The translations under genes and the position numbers were made by a program. The notes below the pieces were generated by a model that saw only the letters and a list, made by a program, of their open reading frames with translations, did not search any database and was not told the DNA's origin. A stretch of DNA of 55,120 bases from Vulcanisaeta distributa JCM 11217 (lineage in GTDB: Archaea > Thermoproteota > Thermoprotei > Thermoproteales > Thermocladiaceae), in NCBI RefSeq assembly GCF_001316005.1, contig NZ_BBBJ01000013.1, positions 1 to 55,120 of the forward strand, written 5' to 3'. Of the stretch, positions 28,051-38,544 are shown piece after piece. Position 1 is the first letter of the stretch; every line of letters starts with the position of its first letter.

Positions 28051-28094
28051 TTTGAATAAGTTTAATTAACACATTATTAAGCTTTATTACTTTA

Positions 28095-29538
28095 TTACCT
28101 TAAATTGAACGTTAACAATATGGACATACTGTCACCTTTATCCTCCTTATCCTGGGGGTTTAGAGCGTATGATACTATTACTGTTAGTATTATTGACGCT
28201 ATTAATATAATCAGGTACCAAGTACTTACTATTGAGTAGTAGAAGGTTATTGCTAGTATGGCTATCCCAATGGCTATGGCTATCCTGCCACCCAGGTGGT
28301 TAGTCTCAGGCTCCCGCCGCCACGAGTATTAGGCTTAATACGTAGTATAGGGAGTCGATGGCGTAGGCGTCCTCCATGGCGTTATAGGTTAACTCCAAGG
28401 GCTTTACGTAACCACTCAGGTAAGCCGCTACGTAGGCGAGTATTATCGTTAGTACTGCCACGGCAGTGCTTAGATAAAGGGCCTTATGCGGGCTCTTATA
28501 CCTTGGGTGCGTTTCGGCGAGCCATGCAGGTAACAACCTGTCCCTGGCCATCCCATAGAGCATCCTCGCGGTCGCATTTAATGTGGCCAGGTAGCACCCG
28601 AATACGCTAAGCATAACACTTATTGCGAACAGTATTAGCCCCCCCACCGTACCCAGGTAATGCCCTATCAACGTGTATACTGGGTTCGGGCCCATGCCCT
28701 CGGCCATGTTAACGAAGTTGTTAATGGCGCTTTGTGTGTAGCCTATGTTGAGTAGTATTGCGTATGTGACTAGTATGTATAGTATTCCCATGAATACCGT
28801 AGCCCACAGCGTGCTTGTCGGCACACTCCTCCTCGGGTCCCTAACCTCCTCGGATATTTGCGTACTAACCTCGAAGCCCATGAAGTAAGTTATTGCGAAG
28901 ATTAGGCCTCCAGACAGTGCCGTTAATATTCCAGTGGGTGTTGCTGCGAAGGTTCCCTGCGCCGTGAATGGGAATACCGAGAGCCTATTGATGTTTGCTA
29001 TGAACGATAGTACCACGAATATTAATAGGATTGCTATTTCAATGCTCGTTAACGTCATTTCAGTCCTAACGCTAGGCCTTATCCCAAGGACCGCGGGTAT
29101 TAGGGCCAGGACTATGGGTATTGGCAGTAGGATTAATGGGTTTATCACGTGCCCCCCCGTTACTGCGTATATGCCCTCCGTGCCCAGGTATGCGAAGGCT
29201 ATTGCCACCGAACCGACGCCAACGATGCTATAAAACACCGCGTAGATTATTCCGTTTATGAAGCCTGTTCTGGCATTTATCGTGTTTGTCACGTAGGCGT
29301 AGAAGCTCGCCGCATGTGGGTATTTGCGGGCCAGTACGAATATTGAGTAGACAATAGCTAGGACACCCAGTAATGTGAGCAACATTGCCAATGGCGCAGC
29401 GGCGTATGCACTACCCATTATTAGAGCTGCACCACCTGCAATGCTATAGGCTGGTGCTTGACCTGCCAGTGAGTTATACAATGAACCGAGGAATCCCGTG
29501 GCATTCCTCATTAACTCACTACTTCTCTGTTTCGACAT
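28095..29538 (-). CDS. APC-superfamily amino acid permease (one apparent frameshift)
   Basis: A polytopic transporter of about 480 residues. The first 410 are in one frame: GSLYNSLAGQAPAYSIAGGA (the first helix with the APC glycine-rich signature), YFMGFEVSTQISEEVRDPRR (the family's conserved E(E/D)xxxP segment) and RMLYGMARDRLLPAWLAETH. The frame is then disturbed at 28313-28315, and the other frame continues ETNHLGGRIAIAIGIAILAI, then a last helix (WYLIILIASIILTVIVSY) and a charged tail ending at 28095. Here the fix is one base fewer or two more. In-frame C7 runs at 28639 and 29156 add Gly. It is probably an amino acid or polyamine importer; the substrate is unknown. Confidence 0.85.
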
Positions 29539-29614
29539 CGTTAATTACGACAACACCGCACCTTTTTATACTTAGTTAAACGTTTAATAACGCGAATCAA
29601 TGCAAAAACTAAAT

Positions 29615-29635
29615 TAACTAAGTTGCACTTAGTTA
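29615..29635. repeat. Inverted repeat TAACTAAG-n5-CTTAGTTA before an ATPase gene
   Basis: A perfect 8-bp inverted repeat with a 5-nt spacer ends four bases before the ATG at 29640. A third copy, CTTAGTTA, lies at 29571-29578 in the promoter of the divergent APC permease. It may be an operator shared by the two genes, or a hairpin covering the translation start. Confidence 0.4.
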
Positions 29636-29639
29636 CTAA

Positions 29640-30740
29640 ATGCTCTTTTCTCCAGAGCCTAAAGTTAGTGAGGAGGATTTATTTGACTTTAGAATTGAAC
29701 TTAACCAATTGATTAATGCAGTTAGGATGTCAAGGCTTACAGTAATCACGGGCATTAGGAGGAGCGGCAAAACTTCATTAATGAATGTGGCAATTAGGAA
29801 ATCAGGCCTACCCTACATATACCTTGACGTTAGGCTTAGCGCATACCCGAACTATGCGACTTAGCCGTCATATGGGCTAGGGCTATTGAGGATTTCATAA
29901 GGCGCGAGTCCGGGCTTAGGGAGAAGATACTAAGCGTGCTTAAGGATGTCGCTGGGCTTGCCATAGGGATTAACCCCCCCATTAAGGTTGAGGCTAGGTT
30001 CAGAGGTCCAGGTAAGTTAGATATTGCTCAATTACTAATTAAGCTCAATGACCTAGCAGGAGAGATTGGAGGTAAGGTGGTCATTGCAATAGATGAGGCT
30101 CAGGAGTTGAGGAGGGTTAATTGGCTTAGATTCGATAGGTTGATTGCTTACGCCTATGATAACCTCAGAAACATAAACTTTGTACTTACTGGATCGCAGG
30201 TCGGTCTTTTATATGACCTGCTTGGGCTTCGTAATCCCAAGGCACCACTCTTCGGTAGGGCTTATGTCGAGGTTAAGACTAGGAGGTTAAGTCCCGATGA
30301 ATCCTATGAATTCCTGAATAAGGGGGTTCAATGAGGTTGGTATCAAACCAAGCGAGGACGTGTTGGTAAGGGCTATTAATGAGTTTGATGGGATTATTGG
30401 TTGGTTGACGTACTTCGGTTATAACTACGCAATTAGGGGCGTTGCGGATTTCGATGCTATAAGGAGCATGGCGGTGAGCATGGCTCGTGACGAGCTAATA
30501 AACCTGTTAGGCGTAATGAGGAGTACGAGGTATAGAATAATCCTTAAAATCCTTGGTGAAGGACCCGCCAGGTGGAGTTTTATTAAGAGTAGGTTGGAGA
30601 TTATTGAGGGTAGGTACGTGAGTGATACTGCGTTGAGTAACTTATTGAGTACGCTTGTTAATATGAGCATTGTTGAGAAGAGGGATGATGAGTACACAAT
30701 GATAGATCCAATCTACGCCGCTGCCGCACGAACACTTTAA
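29640..30740 (+). CDS. Archaeal P-loop ATPase of the PF01637 type (two apparent frameshifts)
   Basis: About 366 residues in three frame pieces. The N-terminal piece has the Walker A GIRRSGKTSLMNVAI and PYIYLDVRL; the middle has the Walker B VVIAIDEAQELRRVNW and the sensor FVLTGSQVGLLYDLLG; the C-terminal piece has IIGWLTYFGYNYAI and a winged-helix region (RIILKILGEGPARWSFIKSR). This is the STAND-related archaeal ATPase family, expanded in Crenarchaea, with unknown substrates and possible regulatory or mobile-element links. The breaks are at 29846-29848 (CCC for CCCC) and 30322-30326 (five G where four or seven fit). All catalytic motifs remain. It is divergent from the APC permease, with an inverted repeat next to its start. 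Confidence 0.82.
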
Positions 30741-30785
30741 GGGAAATGACATAAATAGGTTAGGATTCAATACATATGCTGGAGC

Positions 30786-31919
30786 ATGAGGGTTAGGGAC
30801 ATATACGTGGTGGGGGCTGCGTCGGCTTCCTTCTTCATGAGCTACTTCTCCAGGCTTGCCTGGAGTATTGTATCAACATACTCATCGTTGAGACCCACCA
30901 TTGTCGAAGATAGTATTGTCTTCTCGTTGTTCTTCATAGGTTACGTGGTTGTCCAGGTACCCGCCGGAATTATTTCGGATAGAGTTGGTCCAAAGTACGT
31001 GATCATAGCATCACTAATCGGTTTGGCCGCATCATCCTTCGTGTCTGGTATAGCCAATACCATGTGGGTTGAGTACGTGGCCAGCCTCTTCATGGGATTG
31101 AGCGCTGGGTGGATTTACCCAGCCACAGTGAAGTTACTGACCATTAACTTCAGCGGCCCTGAACTGCCGGTGGCCATGGGCTATTACAGCATTGCTTGGC
31201 CGTTATCCATAGTGCTCGCCGGTGCTACCCTACCTGGGATCTGCATAGCCCTTGGTTGGAGGTGGAGTTACTACATTATTGCCCTCACTTCAATAATCAT
31301 AGCATCACTATACGTGCCAATAAATATTAGGGACTATGGCGGTAATGCACGTGGCTCATTAAACCTTAAGTTATTGAGGAATAGCGACGTTATAGTCGTT
31401 AGTCTCTCTGGTTTTCTATTCTTCATGTCATACTGGACAATAACGCTATACGCCTATAAATACTTCCTATCGATAGGGCTTAACGACTACGTCGCAGGCT
31501 TCACCTACTCACTCCTAGCTCTATTGGGTATTCCATCAACATTAATTGCAGGTTACATAATTAGGAGCTTGGGTGTCAGGAACACGTTATCATTGTTTGA
31601 GGCATTATATGGTATATCAACGATACTCCTTGCCGTGATCACGAGGGAGTTACCGCTAATGATATTGGCGGCCTCCATGGGCTTTATCAGGTTCATAATA
31701 ACGCCGGCAAACTCAACCGCCGTATCAAAAATTGGTGGTGAACTAGCCGGTAGCGTGACTGGCATTGCAAACCTCTTCTGGCAGTTGAGTGGTGCTGTTG
31801 CGCCAGCGGTGGCATCATTTATATTGATTAGGCTTAACTATCAATCACTGTGGGTTATTATGGGCATTGTGATAATGATATCTGCGCTAATTTATCAATT
31901 AGCACTAAGGGTTAAGTAA
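30786..31919 (+). CDS. Major facilitator superfamily transporter
   Basis: A 377-residue, twelve-helix MFS protein. The loop 2-3 signature is GIISDRVGPKYVIIASLIGL, and the loop 8-9 counterpart is GYIIRSLGVRNTLSLFEALY. The N-terminal half begins DIYVVGAASASFFMSYFSRL and resembles nitrate/sulfonate or sugar-acid type permeases, without a deciding motif. It starts 46 nt after the ATPase gene and ends 28 nt before the thermopsin-like gene, so co-transcription is possible. No frameshift is present, and its natural GGGGG at 30812-30816 is in frame and of family length, a useful contrast to the inflated runs. Confidence 0.87.
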   Translation: MRVRDIYVVGAASASFFMSYFSRLAWSIVSTYSSLRPTIVEDSIVFSLFFIGYVVVQVPAGIISDRVGPKYVIIASLIGLAASSFVSGIANTMWVEYVASLFMGLSAGWIYPATVKLLTINFSGPELPVAMGYYSIAWPLSIVLAGATLPGICIALGWRWSYYIIALTSIIIASLYVPINIRDYGGNARGSLNLKLLRNSDVIVVSLSGFLFFMSYWTITLYAYKYFLSIGLNDYVAGFTYSLLALLGIPSTLIAGYIIRSLGVRNTLSLFEALYGISTILLAVITRELPLMILAASMGFIRFIITPANSTAVSKIGGELAGSVTGIANLFWQLSGAVAPAVASFILIRLNYQSLWVIMGIVIMISALIYQLALRVK

Positions 31920-31946
31920 TTAAGGCATTAAATAACAATATTACCT

Positions 31947-34334
31947 ATGATGCAATTAATCACTATGGAAAGACGTTTAAGTATTAATGATGTATTGAGG
32001 CTGACCTTAATTATAGTATTTACGACCTTCTTATTAATCGCCACATTAGGCGCTGCTGAAACCAATTACGTAATTAAGATACCGCCAATGAGCATATTTA
32101 ATGTCACTAGTTTATCAAGTAGCACATCATTTTCGTACACGTACGTTAACATGACAGGCGGTATAGCGTACCTACCACCAATCGAGTATTATTACTATAA
32201 TTTCAGTGCAACGGCTGGATCATACATAGACTATAGTGTTTGGAGTACATCACCAATAACGCTATACATACTCACTAAACAACAACTCATGAAGTATATT
32301 AATGGAAGCAGCATTGAACATCTATACTCAGTGACTGGCAATAACATAACTGGTTATTACTACGTCAATAGAACAGGGACTTATTACGTTATAATACTCA
32401 ATAATGGAGCAAAATCCGCGCTTGTCGTTTACGCAATATCACTAACGAGAGAGCCAATGCTTGGTCAATGGGGATTCCCTATGGGTATTGCTGATTATGG
32501 CATTGCCATTATTAACGGCACATACTTCGCCTATGAGTACGAAACTAATGAATTCATTGGTAAGGCGAGTATTTACAATGTATTTACCCAGGAACCAGGT
32601 TCATGCCCAACGGGTTATGTCGAACCGGGCAACAATTGGTTCAGCATTCAACTGAATACTGTTCTTGTGGTGAATACACTTAGTGGCTACACTCAATACT
32701 ACTGGCTCCAGAATATATTGCTCTTTGATTCCTTGAATCACACAGCCCAGGTGGGTGATAATGTGTGGAATATTACATCAATCAACGCCTCACTAAGTGG
32801 TAACCTAGTTAGTGGCAATGGATTGGTTAGTCCCGTAAATACCACGGTAGGTAATGTAACGGCCTACGCATACGACATAGAACTAACACGGCAGGTTAGC
32901 CTGCCATTCACGATATATTTAATAACGAGGACTGGGTTAACGAGTAATGACTACCCATGGATCGCCTTCGGCTACTCATACAATGGCAAGTCAATTACCT
33001 GGTTTGACAACGTTACAATAAGGGTAAAGTCATCAATAACGTACATGGAAGTATCACCAACAGGTAATAGTGGTGGATTAATGAATGACGCAGAGCTGGT
33101 AATTGTAGGCCCGTGGAATAGCGAGTGCACAGTGGCTAGGTCACTAAATACTACATTGTCCCTATACTTCACGTGGCCCTACCCAAGCGATTATTACTTA
33201 TCACCAGTACCCTCAATGTGGGATTTCGGCACGGACACCGCTGAAATAATATATGATGCCCACGTGTTACCGCTTAGTTATGGGTCCGTCTACGTTATTC
33301 AAGGCCCTGAGGAATTGTACTTCCTCAACACGTACTTCATACCATTAATAATTAATAATCCCGTGAACGAGACGAAGACGTTGGATGTATATACCGTAAA
33401 CTCAACGACTACGTTAATCGAACCATCAATAATCACCGTAGTACCTAACGAGACCAGGTACGTATCATGAATTACGTAATAAACAACTCATACATAGTCA
33501 CTACGAATACATTGAACTTAACACTTCAGGGACCAACGAGCATTTACGTTAATTACACATTGCAATACATGCTCACGATTAACGACCTGAGTGGATTACT
33601 AAACGGAGAAAGCGGGTGGCATAATTATGGCTCCATCGTGACTCTCAATGAGCCAGAAATATACTACCTCAATAATGGAACACGGCTAGTATTCAATGCC
33701 TACTACATATACCTCACAGGAACCAGTCTCTACCATACGGTGATGAGTAACGTCACCAATTTACTGGTTAATGGGCCATACACGGTCATTGTCAATTGGA
33801 CGAAGCAGTACAGGGTTAATGTGAATAGTCCCGTGCCTGTGATAATCTCCTTATCGGGGGGGCTACAAAACATTAGTGGCTATTCAATAGTTACGTGGGC
33901 TAACGAGAGCTCTGTATTAATAATTCTCGTGCCAGGTACTATGTATTGAGTAATGGAACTCGCCTAGTCTACCTGGGTAGTAATGAGACGATTATTGTAG
34001 ATTCGCCATTAAATATAACCCTAAGTGCCTTTAAGCATCAGTACCTCGTTACTGTACATAGCGAATACCCAGTGAGTATTAATGGTACTTACACGACCAA
34101 CACGACTAAGTGGCTTTATAGTGGTGAGGTGCTCATGATTAAGCCTGGCACGGTATTTAGCGATGGAGTATTCCTAAGCGAGCCTGGCTCGTAATCACCG
34201 TTAATAGGCCGATGAGTATAACCGTGGCATGGCACGTTAATTATACGCCCACAGTAATAATGTATGCAGTGATAATAGCGGTAATTTATGCATTAACGAT
34301 GCTCATAAATAGGAGGAGACACGGTAAGCATTAA
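31947..34334 (+). CDS. Thermopsin-family (A5) acid protease, membrane-anchored (three apparent frameshifts)
   Basis: The first 500 residues carry a signal segment (LRLTLIIVFTTFLLIATLGA) and then match thermopsin: GIADYGIAIINGTYFAYEYE, TNEFIGKASIYNVF, WFSIQLNTVLVVNT, QYYWLQNILLFDS, DNVWNITSINAS, LPFTIYLITRTG, WFDNVTIRVKSSITYMEVSP and GGLMNDAELVIVGPWN. Thermopsins are acid-stable secreted peptidases of thermoacidophilic archaea. A C-terminal tail with repeated YxVxVxSxxPV beta units, a last helix (VIMYAVIIAVIYALTMLI) and RRRHGKH anchors it in the membrane. The tail is broken three times, each by GG for GGG (33457-33458, 33935-33936, 34186-34187). Restored length is about 796 residues. A role in external protein digestion feeding the neighbouring transporters is inference. 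Confidence 0.83.
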
Positions 34335-34474
34335 GTATTTAGGATTTTGCGAAATTCCTCGAGAAATCATTATCCAAACCCACCATGAGAATAAAGGAGC
34401 TAAGGGCAAGGACTAAGTAACGTAGTGAATTAAAGAATGCATCGCTCAAGTTGGGAGTTCGCTAGGACTTCTAT

Positions 34475-34831
34475 TTACAATGCCAGGTGACCCACGTATT
34501 TCAATTTACCACTTACCGGGTCAACCTCTAAACCCAGCGTTTCAAGTGCCGTGACACCAAGGACCTCAGCATCGCTAGATTCGCCAAATACCACCTCTAC
34601 ATCACCCTCGTAATCCTCATACTTAATTGTGACCAAACCAACACTCCTCATAACCATCCTACCATCTATAGTCCTGAACTGCCTGACCCTCCTTGGTTTA
34701 ATGCCGATTGACGCCAAGGTATCCTTATTAATCCAGGTAAAGACACTGCCGGTATCCACTATCAGTTCCACATCTCGACTCGCACCAGTCTCCGGGTTTT
34801 TTATTATTATCTTAACCTTCGTAATGCCCAT
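34475..34831 (-). CDS. Retropepsin-like aspartic protease (clan AA)
   Basis: About 118 residues from ATG 34831. The motif ELIVDTGSVFTWINKDTL has the DTGS catalytic loop, and the later hydrophobic-hydrophobic-Gly segment is DAEVLGVTALETLGLEVDP, both typical of single-domain retropepsin-like proteases that dimerise. An earlier ATG at 34891 would add a hydrophobic stretch (FKFIILFLFLEGL) that could anchor the protein. I favour 34831 because an AGAGGG stretch lies just upstream of it. Comparable small DTGS proteins are widespread and mostly uncharacterised. It follows the alpha/beta hydrolase on the same strand with no gap and may be translated with it. Confidence 0.75.
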   Translation of the reverse strand: MGITKVKIIIKNPETGASRDVELIVDTGSVFTWINKDTLASIGIKPRRVRQFRTIDGRMVMRSVGLVTIKYEDYEGDVEVVFGESSDAEVLGVTALETLGLEVDPVSGKLKYVGHLAL

Positions 34832-34891
34832 TAATCCCTCTAGAAATAAAAATAATATTATGAACTTAAATGGCTTTTTATCAATTCTCAA

Positions 34892-35983
34892 TCAGTCCTT
34901 AATCCTAATAAGCCACTTATGAACGGGTTCATTAACATCCCTGACATTATTTGGGTTCGCATAAACATCTAAGTGCCCATAACTATCAAGTAATACCACA
35001 TCACTCGTTAACCTCCTTACTAAGTCCATATCAGCCACCTTCATGCCAAATAACCCGCTTATAATGGCGAGTATTGGTACCCTAACCTCCATGTATTTAG
35101 TCCTGAATTGATCCATTGGCTCTATGAATAGCCTAGCAGGCCAGTATGGGTCCAGCGTCGCCAATACGGCAAATATAGCTTGGGGGGGATGTGAGTTTGG
35201 GTATGAGTATGGGTTTGCAAGTCCCTGGTTATAGACTATACTCATTAAATAATCGCTTAAGGTCTTAAAGCCAGGCTCTGGGCTTGGCAGCGCTGGATTG
35301 TATAGTGCCTTAAGCCATACCGTGTTCACCATATTCCCTGGATACCTACCCCCCCCAGTTAGGATTGATGGTACCGCATATAGCTTACTCGCCCTGAGTT
35401 CATCAACACTACGCGCAGGCAATGTCTGAATAACGGAGGTCCTTATTGGCGCACCATCTAGTAGTACTACCGCTTTAGCATCCTCCGGGTGAACAGTAAC
35501 GTAATTCATTGACGCAATCCCACCAAAGCTCTCCCCCCCAATCAATACGACCTTATCCCTACCGCTAACCTCCATAACCTTATTAACGGCCTCCTTAATA
35601 TCGCCTAGCCACGCCTCCCAGCCCCCCCAATCAAGCATGAATGAGAGGTCCTTAACGTCAGGAAGTACGAAGTGCGTCCTATAATCAATTGTATAGACCA
35701 GGTAACCTCGCCTTGCCAGGTATATGGGTATCATGGAGTCCGGTATTGCTGGTTCTATCGGTTGTATTCCATGCCATGAAACATGAATCAACTGCTCTCC
35801 ATGTGATGTCATACCAGGCAGTATCAGCACTGGGTATGGGTAAGTCACATCCCTGCCCTTAACCTCCCTTAGAGCTATGTAATTGAAGCAACCACCAGGT
35901 GGGCGCTCCGTAACCCAAACTCTCTCGGTGAGATCAGGGAATTCCTTAATGCTTCCCTCCCAGGTTAATTTCCAACCTGGCAT
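34892..35983 (-). CDS. Alpha/beta-hydrolase (esterase/lipase-like)
   Basis: A 363-residue cytoplasmic enzyme. The oxyanion region is VLILPGMTSHGEQLIHVSWH, the nucleophile elbow reads LIGGESFGGIASM (family GxSxG with Ser of ESF), and VLLDSYGHLDVYANP holds the catalytic His, with an Asp in an earlier loop. Four C7/C8 runs lie in the gene (35185, 35350, 35532, 35623); each is in frame and adds a Gly or Pro, one inside the nucleophile elbow (GGES for GES). A long insertion between strand 6 and the His (residues 190-310) could be a lid. The substrate is unknown. It is divergent from the FAD-oxidase gene. Confidence 0.82.
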   Translation of the reverse strand: MPGWKLTWEGSIKEFPDLTERVWVTERPPGGCFNYIALREVKGRDVTYPYPVLILPGMTSHGEQLIHVSWHGIQPIEPAIPDSMIPIYLARRGYLVYTIDYRTHFVLPDVKDLSFMLDWGGWEAWLGDIKEAVNKVMEVSGRDKVVLIGGESFGGIASMNYVTVHPEDAKAVVLLDGAPIRTSVIQTLPARSVDELRASKLYAVPSILTGGGRYPGNMVNTVWLKALYNPALPSPEPGFKTLSDYLMSIVYNQGLANPYSYPNSHPPQAIFAVLATLDPYWPARLFIEPMDQFRTKYMEVRVPILAIISGLFGMKVADMDLVRRLTSDVVLLDSYGHLDVYANPNNVRDVNEPVHKWLIRIKD

Positions 35984-36083
35984 ACTTAATAATGCCTTGA
36001 TTTTGATTTATTGTTTGTGCTTATATGGAAAATATATTTTATATAGTGCTATAGCATTAATCTATTTTTATCACACACCGATT

Positions 36084-37468
36084 GTGGAGTTAGTAAAATT
36101 CCTTAAAGACGTTGAGGAACTGCTTGGGAAAGATAACGTCATTAGTGAGGGCCACGGATTATCAACGTTTAGGAGGGATTGGTGGTCAATACTCATGCTC
36201 AGGGAGTTACTTGGTCATGATATTGATGCACCACCAGCCGTTATTAGGCCTGGAAGTATTGACGAAGTAATTAATATCGTTAGGCTCGCCAATAAGTACG
36301 GCGTGTGCCTCACACCATATGGCGGTGGGTCTAGCGTTGTTGGTGGTGCTTATCACAACGGTTGTGTCGTAATTGATATGAGTAGATTAAATAGGATCCT
36401 GAAATTTGATGAGGAGGACTTAACATTAACTGTCGAGGCCGGTGCTAAGGTGGTTAATATAGAGAGATGGCTTAATGAGAGAGGTTATACCCTGGATTAC
36501 CACCCGCAATCATTTCAATTGCTCACAATAGGTGGTGCAATAGCTCATGGGGGTACAGGTTCACATAGTATGAGTAATATTGATGAGCTAGTATTGTCGC
36601 TTGACGTAGTATTACCAAATGGTGAGTTGATAACGGTGGGACCTGGTAAATTCGTTAGGACATCCTGGCCTGACCTTAGAGGCCTATTCATAGGTTCTGA
36701 CGGCGCATTTGGTATAATTGTTAGAGCAATGCTTAGGATTAAACCATTGGCTAACTACTACGTTGACTTGGCCTACGTGTTTAAGGACCTTGAGAACGCT
36801 ATTCATTTTGCCCGCGACATCGTGATTAATGTGCCAGGGCCTCACAGGGTTGTTATTCATGACAAAGAGAGTAGTAAGTTAATGGTTGGTGAGGATGGGG
36901 GGGTCATAGCCTGATAAGGGTTAGGTGGTTTAATGAGGACTTAGTCAATGCTGTAAGTAATGTAATTAATGACTTAGCAATTAAGCACGGTGCAGCCAGT
37001 GTGGAGCCTGAATTAGTTAGGATGTGGAGGGATGTCTTTGCTAGGGGGGGTTATGAATCACAATTAATCATGCTTGCCCAGTCAGGTCTTTGGGTTGACA
37101 CCATTGATATGGCGACAACATGGAGCAGATTAGTTAAGCTTCATAATGAGTTGGTGAGTAGGCTTGGTTCCATTGATGGCGTTAAACACGTATTCTCAAG
37201 GATAACCCACCTATATCTAAATGGTGCATCCCTCTACAGTGTTGTCGTGTTTAGGCAGGATGAGGATTTATACTGGAGGGTTTGGAGGGAGGCCTTTAAT
37301 GTGGCTAATGACATCGGCGCAACTATAAGTCATCACCACGGCACGGGCCTATTAAAGAGGGATTTCGTGAGGATAGAGATGGGCAATCAATGGAAATTAC
37401 TGAGGAGCATTAAGGGATTGCTCGATGAGAATAATATAATGAATAGGGGGGGTAAGTTGGTTTGGTGA
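36084..37468 (+). CDS. FAD-linked oxidase, alkyl-DHAP synthase/glycolate-oxidase type (one apparent frameshift)
   Basis: About 462 residues from GTG 36084, with a TATA-like TCTATTTTTATC near 36061. The PCMH-type FAD domain has VIRPGSIDEVINIVRLANKY, LTPYGGGSSVVGGAY and FQLLTIGGAIAHGGTGSHSM. The C-terminal cap has ATISHHHGTGLLKRDFV, with the active-site His cluster of alkyl-dihydroxyacetonephosphate synthases and D-lactate/glycolate oxidases, and ends NRGGKLVW. The G run 36897-36903 is one short, stopping the frame at DGGVIA; one more base gives DGGHSLIRVRW and continues. In-frame G7 runs at 37046 and 37446 add Gly. A crotonase follows six bases later. Together they suggest oxidation of a hydroxyacid or an alkyl-lipid route, which I cannot choose between. 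Confidence 0.85.
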
Positions 37469-37473
37469 GCTAA

Positions 37474-38257
37474 ATGATGAGTTATAGGAATATCGTTGTT
37501 GAGGAGAGGGGGGGTCATATCTTCATAGTCACCATTAATAGGCCTGAACGTAGGAACGCCATTGACGCTAACACGGCTGAGGAGCTTCATAGGGCTTGGA
37601 CGTATTTCGATAATAACCCTGACCTTTACGTCGGTGTGATAACCGGAGCCGACGGTAACTTTAGCTCTGGGGGGGCTGACCTCTACGACATTGATAGACT
37701 AATAAGTAGGGTGACCAATCCTGAGGGGGGGCCTCTTGGCTTCACTAGGCTTAGACTTTCTAAGCCTGTCATAGCTGCAATTAGTGGTTACTGCGTGGCT
37801 GGTGGCTTGGAAATCGCCCTGTGGGCCGATATCAGGGTTGCCGATAAAACCGCTAAGTTCGGCTTCCTGGAGAGGAGGTTCGGCGTTCCTCTTGTGGACG
37901 GTGGCACACAAAGACTTGCAAAAATTGTTGGGCTTGGCAGAGCCCTTGACTTAATACTGACTGGACGATTGATAAGCGCTGAGGAGGCTTACCAATGGGG
38001 GGGCTTGGTTAATTACTTGGTTGATGAGGGTAAGGCCCTTGATAAGGCCATTGAGATTGCAGAATTGATAAGTAAGTATCCCCCAGGAAACCCTTAGGAA
38101 TGATAGGCTCGCCGTGTACGATGGCTTGGACAAGCCGTTGAGCGAGGGCTTAATCATTGAGATGGAGTATGGATTAAGGTCGATAAGGATGGGTGAAATA
38201 TACGAGGGTGTGAAACGTTTCAAAGAAGGAGCAGGAAGGCATGGTAATTTATACTAG
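37474..38257 (+). CDS. Enoyl-CoA hydratase/isomerase family protein (crotonase; one apparent frameshift)
   Basis: About 260 residues. Crotonase landmarks: FIVTINRPERRNAIDANTAE, VITGADGNFSSGGADLYDI (first oxyanion loop), LSKPVIAAISGYCVAGGLEI (second oxyanion loop), FGFLERRFGVPLVDGGTQRL with the Glu region, and GRLISAEEAYQWGGLVNYLV. The family reads SGADL and WGLVN at two of these places; here G7 runs at 37667 and 37997 add a Gly. The C-terminal helices continue in another frame after the C run 38080-38084 (five where four or seven fit): ETLRNDRLAVYDGLDKPLSE, to a stop at 38257. It adds water to, or isomerises, enoyl-CoA thioesters. Its neighbour is an FAD-linked oxidase. Confidence 0.87.
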
Positions 38258-38307
38258 ATGAGAAAAATAGTAGGATTTATTAATTAGTTACTGATTAACT
38301 TAGTAAT

Positions 38308-38544
38308 ATGAAGATAAAAGTTACTAGGAATTTTCAGATAACAATACCCGTTGAAATAAGGGAGAGGCTTGGTATTAGGGTTGGTGATTATGTGGATATT
38401 ACCTATGACGAGAAGGAGAAAGTCATTATTATAAGGCCTTACCGTAGGAAATGGACAACTTATGAGTTGGGGAGGAAATTAACGCCTGAGGATATTGAGG
38501 AACTAATTGAGGAGATGAACAATGAGATCACAAATAATTATTGA
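38308..38544 (+). CDS. vapB: AbrB-type antitoxin (VapB)
   Basis: A 78-residue protein with the SpoVT/AbrB swapped-hairpin DNA-binding fold: MKIKVTRNFQITIPVEIRE, then LGIRVGDYVDITYDEKEKVI. The C-terminal 30 residues (KLTPEDIEELIEEMNNEI) would wrap the toxin. It overlaps the PIN-domain gene by 23 nt and very likely forms a toxin-antitoxin pair that represses its own promoter. Archaeal VapBC pairs are abundant in thermophiles. The pair has no long G runs; its GGGG tracts are four long. Confidence 0.88.
   Translation: MKIKVTRNFQITIPVEIRERLGIRVGDYVDITYDEKEKVIIIRPYRRKWTTYELGRKLTPEDIEELIEEMNNEITNNY

Noticed and set aside
34378..34420. Tiny open frame starting MRIKELRARTK
   Set aside because: Only eleven codons, with no promoter spacing or coupling; it may be chance in the gap after thermopsin.
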